The notes beneath the pieces were generated by a model. It did no database searches, had not been told where the DNA came from, and saw only the letters and a list, made by a program, of their open reading frames with translations. Source: Chloroflexota bacterium (GTDB lineage Bacteria > Chloroflexota > Limnocylindria > P2-11E). From it: a stretch of 5,166 nucleotides of DNA. Position numbers and translations under genes: made by a program. Each line of letters starts with the position of its first letter. Position 1 is the first letter of the stretch. Shown in pieces: positions 1 to 5,166 of the stretch. The stretch spans positions 1 to 5,166 of the forward strand of contig JANXXG010000369.1 of NCBI GenBank assembly GCA_025350745.1, in the 5' to 3' direction.

Positions 1-54
1 TCGCCGGTGGGATCGCGGCGGTCGTGTAGCACGACTCGCGGCTAGGCTTTCGGG

Positions 55-2136
55 ATGGGGAAGCTGCCGCCGGCACCCCCCGCGGCGCGCGGGGATGAGG
101 CCGAGGTCCTGCATGGCGAACGGATCGCCGATCCGTACCGCTGGCTCGAGCGCGATGGCGTCGAGACGCGCGCGTGGACGGCTGCCCAGAACGCCCGGAC
201 GCGTGCGGCCCTGGATGTCGTTCGCGACCGGTCGTACTTCCACGGCCGGCTCCAGGCGCTCCTCGGGGTCGGGCTGCTGGGCACGCCGCGTCCGGTCGGC
301 GCGCGCATCTTCTACGAGCGGCGGTCCCCCGGCGCCCGCCAGATGGTGCTGTATGTCAGAGCGGACGGTCGCGAACGGGCGCTCATCGACCCGAACGTGA
401 GCGATCCCGAAGGTCTGACGTCCCTCGACTGGTGGTACCCGTCGCCGGACGGCGCGCTCGTCGCCTACGGCGTCTCACGCGGGGGGACCGAGATGTCGAC
501 GCTTCAGGTCCTTGACGTGGCGACCGCCGCGGCGCTGCCGGACACGATCCCGCACACGCAGCGGGCGCGTGTCTCGTGGTCGGGCCGGGGGTTCTACTAC
601 ACGGTCCACCCGGCGCCCGGCTCGGTGGCGACGGGCGATGAGCTGTATTGCACGCGCGTCCGATACCACGCGCTCGGTGAGGATCCCGCGCACGACGTGC
701 TCGTCTTCGGCGATGGCCTCCCGAAGGAGACGATGCTCGGGGTGGAGGCCGACACGAGTGGCCGGTGGGTGGTGCTGTCCGCGGGGCAGGGCTGGACCCG
801 GAACGACCTGTACCTCCTCGGCCGCGAGGCGGGCTCCGACGGTCCGCGCACGATCATCGAGGGCGCCGATGGGCTCAGCCAGGTGACGTTGGCCGGCGGC
901 CGCCTGTGGATCCGCACGAATGTCGGTAGCCCCAACTACCGCATCGACGTCGCCGATCCGGATTCGCCCGACCGTTGGCGGACCGTCGTGCCGGAGAGCG
1001 AGTGGCCGATCGCGTCATTCGACGTCACGCGTGCCCACCTGATCGTCCACACCCTCGAGCACGCCACCTCGCGCCTGTCGATCTGGTCACATGACGGGGC
1101 GCGCCAGCGTGACGTGACGCTCGACCCGTTCGTGTCGCTCCTCGGGGTCTCGCCGGTGGCGGATCCGTCGAGCGACACGTTCGGCTTCACCGTCGATTCG
1201 TTCACGCGGCCCGCGGTGGCGTACGTCGGTGACGCCGCGACCGGCGTCAGTGAAGTGGTCGCCAGGCTTCAGGGGCCCACGGGAACGGATCCGGGCTCCA
1301 TCACCGTCGAGCAGCAGCGCTACCGCTCCGCTGATGGCACGGAGGTGCCGATGTTCCTTATCCATCGCGCCGACGTTCGGCCGGTCGGGACGGTGCCGAC
1401 GATCCTCAATGGCTACGGCGGTTTCAACATCGCGCGTACACCGGCATACTCGGGAAGCATCGCCGCGTGGGTGGAAGCGGGCGGCCTGTATGTCGTCGCG
1501 AACCTGCGCGGCGGGTCCGAGTACGGCGAGGGCTGGCATCGCGCGGGAATGCGGGCCAACAAGCAGCACGTGTTCGACGACTTCGCCGGCGCCGCGATGG
1601 CCCTGGTGGCGAGTGGCTGGACGACCCGCGCGCACCTTGGGATCTCCGGAGGATCGAACGGTGGGTTGCTCGTAGGGGCGGCGATGACCCAGCGCCCGGA
1701 GCTCTTCGCGGCGGTCGCCTGCGCGGTGCCGCTCTTGGACATGCTTCGCTATCAGCACTTCCTCATTGCGCGCCTGTGGATCGACGAGTACGGCTCCTCC
1801 GAGGATCCGGTGCAGTGCCGCTGGCTTCGGGCGTACTCCCCGTATCAGAACGCGCGGGAGGGGGTGCGCTACCCGGCCGTTCTCTTCACGACGGCCGAGG
1901 GTGACTCGCGCGTCGATCCCGGGCACGCCCGGAAGATGGCGGCGCTCCTCCAGTGGCTCCAGCGCGATGAGCCCGACGCCGTCACGCTTCTGCGCGTCGA
2001 TCGCGACGCGGGCCATGGCATCGGCAAGCCGCTCGACAAACAGGTCGACGACTACGCCGATCAGCTCGCGTTCTTCGCGTGGCAGCTCGGCCTTCAGGCT
2101 CCGGCGCGAGTGACTACAGTGGCAGCGGGTAGGTGA
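55..2136 (+). CDS. Prolyl oligopeptidase family serine peptidase (S9A)
   Basis: This 693-residue protein is a probable cytoplasmic peptidase that cleaves short peptides after proline; no signal peptide or membrane segment is visible. The N-terminus carries the family hallmark ADPYRWLER. The middle, roughly residues 70-400, is rich in Trp, Gly and Asp-containing beta-strand repeats, as expected for the seven-bladed propeller that gates the active site. The C-terminal alpha/beta-hydrolase domain has the nucleophile in GGSNGG (Ser534), the acid in EGDSRVDP (Asp617) and the base in DAGHGIGKP (His654). Trp575 in LWIDEYGSSED matches the proline-stacking Trp of porcine prolyl oligopeptidase, and Arg619 its substrate-binding Arg. 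Length and triad spacing match the family, so it looks intact. ATG 55 is the first start after an in-frame TAG at 43-45; no good Shine-Dalgarno precedes it. Exact substrate preference within S9A cannot be read from sequence. Confidence 0.95.
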   Translation: MGKLPPAPPAARGDEAEVLHGERIADPYRWLERDGVETRAWTAAQNARTRAALDVVRDRSYFHGRLQALLGVGLLGTPRPVGARIFYERRSPGARQMVLYVRADGRERALIDPNVSDPEGLTSLDWWYPSPDGALVAYGVSRGGTEMSTLQVLDVATAAALPDTIPHTQRARVSWSGRGFYYTVHPAPGSVATGDELYCTRVRYHALGEDPAHDVLVFGDGLPKETMLGVEADTSGRWVVLSAGQGWTRNDLYLLGREAGSDGPRTIIEGADGLSQVTLAGGRLWIRTNVGSPNYRIDVADPDSPDRWRTVVPESEWPIASFDVTRAHLIVHTLEHATSRLSIWSHDGARQRDVTLDPFVSLLGVSPVADPSSDTFGFTVDSFTRPAVAYVGDAATGVSEVVARLQGPTGTDPGSITVEQQRYRSADGTEVPMFLIHRADVRPVGTVPTILNGYGGFNIARTPAYSGSIAAWVEAGGLYVVANLRGGSEYGEGWHRAGMRANKQHVFDDFAGAAMALVASGWTTRAHLGISGGSNGGLLVGAAMTQRPELFAAVACAVPLLDMLRYQHFLIARLWIDEYGSSEDPVQCRWLRAYSPYQNAREGVRYPAVLFTTAEGDSRVDPGHARKMAALLQWLQRDEPDAVTLLRVDRDAGHGIGKPLDKQVDDYADQLAFFAWQLGLQAPARVTTVAAGR

Positions 2137-2492
2137 ATATTCTCCGATTCCTTCGCGATCAGGCGAAGGGTTACGACTGCAGCGTGTGCGGCCAGAACCA
2201 CGCGCGCTCGGATATCCGCGTGCTCGGCAAGCTCGAGTCGGCGTGGATCGTCCGGGTCACCTGCTCGAAGTGCGACACCTCGTTCAAGCTGCTCGTCGTG
2301 ATCGACGAGGAGCGCGCCAACATCAGCCCCGTCCAGGAGCCGGCCGCCGCGCGCACGGAGCGCCGCCGCCGTCCCGCGGTGTCTCTGGACGAGGTCCTTG
2401 ACGCCCATGAGTTCCTCAAGGGATATGACGGCAGCGTGGCGGACATGCTGGAGAGCGGCGGCCAGAAGGCCGAGCGCGACACCAAGGCATAG
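2133..2492 (+). CDS. Uncharacterised small protein with two CxxC motifs (zinc ribbon-like)
   Basis: I do not recognise a named family for this 119-residue protein. Two CxxC pairs are visible, Cys16-Cys19 in CSVCGQNH and Cys44-Cys47 in CSKCD, separated by a segment with beta-strand character, which is the layout of a zinc ribbon. A second hydrophobic strand (FKLLVVID) follows. Residues about 65-82 are a Pro/Ala/Arg-rich linker ending in RRRRP, and about 84-107 form an acidic, probably helical tail (SLDEVLDAHEFLKGYDGSV). There is no signal peptide or membrane segment. The GTG start sits in a GTGA overlap with the peptidase stop, suggesting translational coupling, and fabH begins 2 nt after its stop. 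The basic linker and zinc ribbon would suit a nucleic-acid or protein-binding adaptor, but that is inference only. Reality as a gene is supported by the Cys pattern, full use of the gap and the neat junctions at both ends. Confidence 0.85.
   Translation: MNILRFLRDQAKGYDCSVCGQNHARSDIRVLGKLESAWIVRVTCSKCDTSFKLLVVIDEERANISPVQEPAAARTERRRRPAVSLDEVLDAHEFLKGYDGSVADMLESGGQKAERDTKA
2484..2487 (+). promoter_or_regulatory. Ribosome binding site of fabH
   Basis: AAGG lies 7 nt before ATG 2495, inside the last codons of the zinc-ribbon gene. The spacing is good and it is the clearest Shine-Dalgarno candidate for this start; it supports translation of fabH from a transcript shared with the upstream gene. 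Confidence 0.5.
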
Positions 2493-2494
2493 CG

Positions 2495-3568
2495 ATGGGG
2501 CAGAACGCGGTCATCACCGGCTGGGGTCACTACGTGCCCTCCAGGGTCGTCACGAACTTCGACCTCGAGAAGATCGTGGATACCTCGGATGAGTGGATCA
2601 CCTCGCGCACCGGGATCAAGGAGCGGCGGTACGCCGCCGACGGCGAGACGACCTCGACGATGTCGTTCCGGGCCGGGCGGATGGCCCTCGAGAAGGCGCG
2701 CCTTCGCCCCCAGGACCTCGATCTGGTCATCGTCGCGACCTGTTCGCCCGACTTCATTTTCCCGGCGAGCGCGTGCATGGTCCAGGACGCTCTGGGCGCC
2801 GACCGCGCCGGCGCATTTGACGTGGAGTCCGCCTGCACCGGCTTCGTGTCCGCGCTTGCCGTTGCGCGCGGCCTCATCGTGTCGGGAACCCATCAGAACG
2901 CGCTCGTGATCGGTGCCGAGACCCTCTCGCGGTTCCTGAACTGGAAGGACCGCTCGACGTGCGTCCTGTTCGCGGACGGCGCGGGTGCGGTCGTCGTCGA
3001 GGCCTCGAACGCCTCGGTCGGCATCGAGTCGGCGGTGCTCCACAGCGAAGGCTCGAAGGGCCACATGCTGATGATCGAGGGCGGCGGCGCGAAGGTCCCG
3101 GCGACGGCGAAAAGCCTGGAGCTCGGGCAGCATTTCATCTCCATGCAGGGTGGGGAGGTGTTCAAGCTGGCCGTGAAGTCCATGGCCGATGCGGCCGAGG
3201 AGGCCATTGCGGCGGCCAATCTCCGGCAAGACGACATTCACCTGATGATCCCGCACCAGGCGAACATCCGGATCATCGAAGGCGTGGCCAAGCGGCTGCA
3301 TTGGCCGATGGAGAAGGTCTTCGTGAACATCCAGAAGTACGGGAACACCTCGGCGGCGTCGATCCCGATCGCGCTCAGCGAGGCCGCGGCCGAGGGCCGA
3401 CTGCGGCGGGGTGACAAGATCCTCCTGGTCGCATTTGGCGGCGGGTTCACCTGGGGCGCGTCGGTCCTCGAGTGGTTCGGCGAGCACGAGCCGGGCCGGC
3501 CCAAGTCGATCGTCGAGCGCGCGTCGCGGCGGGTCGAGGACCTCGTCGATCGGGTCCTGCCGAGCTAG
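2495..3568 (+). CDS. fabH: 3-oxoacyl-ACP synthase III (KAS III, FabH)
   Basis: This enzyme starts fatty-acid synthesis by condensing an acyl-CoA, usually acetyl-CoA or a branched short acyl-CoA, with malonyl-ACP in the cytoplasm. The thiolase fold is complete: DTSDEWITSRTGI (29-41) is the KAS III signature, the nucleophile is Cys114 in ESACTGF, His254 lies in PHQANIRII and Asn284 in YGNTSAAS, and GGGFTWG marks the C-terminal core. Trp34 and Arg38 match the CoA-binding Trp32 and Arg36 of E. coli FabH, and Phe89 in FIFPASA matches its Phe87, which limits the primer pocket; a short-chain primer is therefore likely, though this is inference. At 357 residues it is about 30-40 longer than typical, because 29 residues (329-357) follow the usual end at LEW, including a probable amphipathic helix. 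No fabD, acpP or fabF follows. ATG 2495 has a well-spaced AAGG upstream. A paralogous KAS III role is possible. Confidence 0.95.
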   Translation: MGQNAVITGWGHYVPSRVVTNFDLEKIVDTSDEWITSRTGIKERRYAADGETTSTMSFRAGRMALEKARLRPQDLDLVIVATCSPDFIFPASACMVQDALGADRAGAFDVESACTGFVSALAVARGLIVSGTHQNALVIGAETLSRFLNWKDRSTCVLFADGAGAVVVEASNASVGIESAVLHSEGSKGHMLMIEGGGAKVPATAKSLELGQHFISMQGGEVFKLAVKSMADAAEEAIAAANLRQDDIHLMIPHQANIRIIEGVAKRLHWPMEKVFVNIQKYGNTSAASIPIALSEAAAEGRLRRGDKILLVAFGGGFTWGASVLEWFGEHEPGRPKSIVERASRRVEDLVDRVLPS

Positions 3569-4129
3569 ATGAGCACCGCCACGCTCGTGGCAGAGCGGAT
3601 GGTCAAGGTCCACGGCTGGGTCCTCGACCACTCTCGATCGTGACGACGAGCAGCTGCGGGAACGGGTCGCTCCGACCGCCCCGTCCATCGGATTCCATCT
3701 CTGGCATGTGGCCCGCTGGGCAGATCGCGTCCAGGCCGCCCTTCCCTCGATGCACCCGGATCTCGCGGCGGCGCTCGGCCCGGCGGAGCAGCTCTGGCTC
3801 TCAGGCGGGCTCGCTCGCGCCTGGGGCTTCCGGTGACGGTGGCGGCGGACGCGACCGGCATGGGTCTCGACGACGACGTCTCTGCTTCGCTGCCGCTTCC
3901 CGCCAAGGCCGTGCTCCTTGACTACGCCAGGCGGTGTTTCGCCGCGGCCGATCGGGCCGCGATCGCGGCGGCGACCGAGGAGATCTTCGGGGCGCAGTGC
4001 ACCGACCTGTACGGCCGGACCAATCCGATCGGGAGCGTCGTCATCGCACACATGTCGCACGCCGGCCGGCATCTCGGGATGATCGAGGCCCTTCGCGGGC
4101 TCCGGGGCTGCGGCACCGCGACGATCTAG
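3569..4129 (+). pseudogene. DinB-superfamily four-helix protein, reading frame broken twice
   Basis: Three consecutive pieces read as one DinB-like protein in different frames. Piece one starts at ATG 3569, directly after the fabH stop, and reads MSTATLVAERMVKVHGWVLDH before a TGA at 3641. Piece two (3633-3830, next frame) holds TAPSIGFHLWHVARWADRV, the typical helix with a metal-binding His, and ends at TGA 3834. Piece three (3833-4129, back in the first frame) ends with the family-typical HMSHAGRHLGMIEALRGL, carrying the HxxxH pair. Rejoining needs about 2 nt more near 3631 (or 1 nt less) and 1 nt more near 3830, for example TTCCCGG in place of TTCCGG, giving about 187 residues. DinB-like proteins are metal-binding four-helix bundles, often thiol-dependent or of unknown activity; the substrate here is unknown. 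The protein is either a recent pseudogene or intact in the organism with read errors here. The homology is a strong motif-level call; no alignment was run. Confidence 0.75.
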
Positions 4130-4249
4130 CCTCGCCCTCCGCGACCACTTCCGGTCTCAGCGGCGCTCGCGCGCTGTATCCGTAGTTAGAACGTCCATTC
4201 GATTGTCCGTCGCAACCCGGTGTCTCCCTGAAATTCCTCGTCCGACCTA

Positions 4250-4278
4250 TTGACATCGCGCCCGTGTGGAGCGAAAGT
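4250..4278 (+). promoter_or_regulatory. Candidate sigma-70-type promoter of the dcw operon
   Basis: TTGACA at 4250-4255 is a perfect -35 consensus, rare by chance in such GC-rich DNA. With a 17-bp spacer the -10 position is GAAAGT (4273-4278), a weak match sharing three of six bases with TATAAT. It lies in the only sizeable intergenic region (4130-4351), which is visibly less GC-rich than the genes, upstream of mraZ and directly before the MraZ-type box array. That arrangement, promoter then operator then mraZ, matches known dcw operons. The -10 is the uncertain part, and a weak -10 would suit a tightly regulated promoter. Confidence 0.5.
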
Positions 4279-4312
4279 GCATCCGCGTGGTGAGTAGTGG
4301 GGACTGGTGGGG
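4277..4312 (+). promoter_or_regulatory. Probable MraZ operator: direct repeat boxes with 10-bp period
   Basis: Four GTG-headed hexamers start exactly 10 bp apart: GTGCAT (4277), GTGGTG (4287), GTGGGG (4297) and GTGGGG (4307). The last two contain TGGGG separated by 5 nt, which is the pattern (TGGGN boxes with 5-nt spacers) bound by E. coli MraZ upstream of its own gene. The first box lies in AAAGTG (4274-4279), resembling the AAAGTG-type box reported for mycoplasma MraZ. The array begins at the candidate -10 and ends 39 nt before the preferred mraZ start, so MraZ bound here would block initiation or early transcription of the dcw operon. The two downstream boxes are clear; the upstream two are degenerate and less certain. 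Confidence 0.7.
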
Positions 4313-4332
4313 AACCAGCAGGCCCCGGAATC

Positions 4333-4339
4333 GGAAGGG
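4333..4339 (+). promoter_or_regulatory. Possible ribosome binding site of mraZ
   Basis: GGAAGGG is the best purine-rich stretch before TTG 4352, but the 12-nt spacing is a little long. The rival GTG 4307 has only GTGGGGA 3 nt upstream, which is too close and belongs to the operator boxes. This site therefore favours TTG 4352, moderately. Confidence 0.35.
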
Positions 4340-4351
4340 CGCTCAGAGCAG

Positions 4352-4783
4352 TTGGAAACGTACTTTGCCGGCGAATTCTCCCACGCGCTGGACGAGAAGG
4401 GTCGGCTGGCGGTCCCCGCAAAGTTCCGAGCCCGCTTCAAAGAAGGAGCGGTCGTGACCCGTTGGATGAACGAATGCCTCGCGGTGTTCCCGACAAGTGA
4501 ATGGGAGAGCATCAACGCCGAGATCCGGAAACGTCCGCGGACGGACCGCACCGTCCAGACCTTCGTCCACTTCCTCGTCGGAGGGGCGCACGAAGCCGAC
4601 CTCGACGCCCAGGGGCGGATCGGGATCCCGGCCCACCTCCGCGAGTACGCCGGACTCGGCGGTGACGCCATCGTCATCGGCGCCAACGACCGCCTCGAGC
4701 TCTGGCAGCCCGACCGGTGGCACGCCCGCCTCGCGCAGGTCGAAGGGTCCATCGGCGACAGCCTCTCGGACCTTGGGATCTAG
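4352..4783 (+). CDS. mraZ: Transcriptional regulator MraZ
   Basis: MraZ is the DNA-binding repressor encoded first in the division and cell-wall cluster; it forms a ring-shaped oligomer on direct repeats before its own gene. From TTG 4352 the product is 143 residues, the usual family length. Both SpoVT/AbrB-like halves show the DxxxR signature: Asp14-Arg18 in [14 protein letters not shown] and Asp85-Arg89 in [14 protein letters not shown]. The protein then begins [14 protein letters not shown], matching the family start with Phe and Gly a few residues in. An in-frame GTG at 4307 would add 15 Gln/Glu-rich residues without family character and would place the start inside the MraZ boxes, so I prefer TTG. 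The gene is intact, and rsmH follows, overlapping or nearly so. Autoregulation through 4277-4312 is expected. Identity is very secure; the start is moderately so. Confidence 0.93.
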   Translation: METYFAGEFSHALDEKGRLAVPAKFRARFKEGAVVTRWMNECLAVFPTSEWESINAEIRKRPRTDRTVQTFVHFLVGGAHEADLDAQGRIGIPAHLREYAGLGGDAIVIGANDRLELWQPDRWHARLAQVEGSIGDSLSDLGI

Positions 4784-5166
4784 CGATGGAAAGGCTCACG
4801 AGCCGGTTCTTCTGGCCGAGGTACTCGCCCAGCTTGCTCCCCGCGAAGGTGGCCGCTTCCTCGACGGCACGGTGGGCGGTGGGGGGCACGCCGCAGCCCT
4901 CCTCGACCGGACCGCGCCGGATGGCCGGCTTCTCGGGCTCGACCGCGACCCTGCGGCTCTTGCGATCGCGCGACGGGAGCTGGCGCGCTTCGGTGATCGC
5001 GCCACGCTCGTCAACGCCAACTTCGCGGATCTTGACGGCGTTGCCCGCGAGCATGACTTCATCGGCATCGACGGGGTCCTCCTCGACCTCGGCCTCTCGT
5101 CGATCCAGCTGGCCGACGAGTCCCGTGGCTTCAGCTTCCATGCGACCGGCCCCCTCGATATGCGAG
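4773..5166 (+). CDS. rsmH: 16S rRNA (cytosine(1402)-N4)-methyltransferase RsmH, 5' part
   Basis: RsmH (MraW) uses S-adenosylmethionine to methylate N4 of C1402 in 16S rRNA, tuning the ribosomal P site; its place after mraZ is the standard dcw order. About 131 residues of the usual roughly 310 are present before the window ends. Visible motifs counted from TTG 4773 are [10 protein letters not shown] (9-18), the SAM loop DGTVGGGGH (31-39), the acidic ribose-binding LGLDRDP (54-60), DLGLSSIQL (105-113) and [14 protein letters not shown] (118-131). The start is unclear: the only in-frame start codon before HEPVLL is TTG 4773, overlapping mraZ by 11 nt with no clear ribosome site. ATG 4786, with GGGA 7 nt upstream, is one base out of frame. 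The intact TTG reading is the more economical and is used here. Confidence 0.92.
   Translation, partial: MGSSDGKAHEPVLLAEVLAQLAPREGGRFLDGTVGGGGHAAALLDRTAPDGRLLGLDRDPAALAIARRELARFGDRATLVNANFADLDGVAREHDFIGIDGVLLDLGLSSIQLADESRGFSFHATGPLDMR

Noticed and set aside
1..29. Tail of an upstream gene (frame 3 reads AGGIAAVV then TAG at 27-29)
   Set aside because: Eight residues are too few to support a gene; it is possible but cannot be shown from this window.
1087..2016. Antisense open frame of 309 codons inside the peptidase gene
   Set aside because: It is a shadow of the peptidase catalytic domain; no recognisable motif and no sensible start context.
3633..3830. Programmed ribosomal frameshifting in the DinB gene
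   Set aside because: Two shifts would be needed, and I see no slippery heptamer or strong downstream structure at the break points; deletion or sequencing error is simpler.
3472..3921. Forward open frame of 149 codons bridging the end of fabH and the DinB region
   Set aside because: It is out of frame with both proteins and lacks any family motif; the DinB pieces explain the same DNA better.
2171..4072. Very long antisense open frame (633 codons) spanning the zinc-ribbon gene, fabH and the DinB region
   Set aside because: It is a high-GC shadow: Arg/Gly/Asp/His-rich composition without domain motifs, while the opposite strand carries clear conserved proteins throughout.
4159..4175. Small hairpin AGC-g-GCG-CTCG-CGC-GCT after the DinB gene as a terminator
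   Set aside because: The stem is short with a bulge and there is no following T-run; such hairpins are common by chance at this GC content.
4186..4752. Antisense open frame of 188 codons across mraZ and its leader
   Set aside because: It covers both DxxxR motifs of mraZ on the other strand and has Ser/Arg/Pro-rich low-information sequence.

Overview
This is a bacterial chromosomal window of high G+C (about two thirds or more by eye), densely packed, with every supported gene on the + strand. It holds the start of a division and cell-wall (dcw) cluster, mraZ then rsmH, so it is chromosomal housekeeping DNA and not a plasmid, phage or island. GTG and TTG starts and strong G/C preference at third codon positions fit a high-GC lineage such as Chloroflexota or Actinomycetota. 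I lean weakly to a high-GC Chloroflexota-like bacterium, but nothing here fixes the phylum.

Layout: (1) 55-2136, an intact S9A prolyl oligopeptidase with a complete Ser-Asp-His triad. (2) 2133-2492, a 119-residue uncharacterised two-CxxC (zinc ribbon-like) protein whose GTG start overlaps the peptidase stop by 4 nt. (3) 2495-3568, an intact ketoacyl-ACP synthase III (FabH) with its Cys-His-Asn triad and an unusual 29-residue C-terminal tail. (4) 3569-4129, a DinB-superfamily four-helix protein that can only be read by changing frame twice. Its ATG directly follows the fabH stop. (5) 4130-4351, a less GC-rich intergenic region with a TTGACA promoter candidate and a 10-bp-period array of GTG-type boxes matching the known MraZ operator pattern. 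(6) mraZ, best started at TTG 4352. (7) the 5' end of rsmH, cut by the window end.

Genes 1-4 are so tightly spaced (4-nt overlap, 2-nt gap, 0-nt gap) that they probably form one transcription unit, although their functions (peptide degradation, an unknown zinc protein, fatty-acid initiation, a DinB-type protein) do not form an obvious pathway. After the only sizeable gap, the dcw operon begins with its own probable promoter and autoregulatory operator.

I found no exotic system such as a CRISPR array, mobile element, phage gene or toxin-antitoxin pair. The most useful observations are the MraZ box array and its effect on the mraZ start call, the doubly frameshifted DinB gene whose two shifts cancel, the uncertain rsmH start, and the coupled small zinc-ribbon gene.
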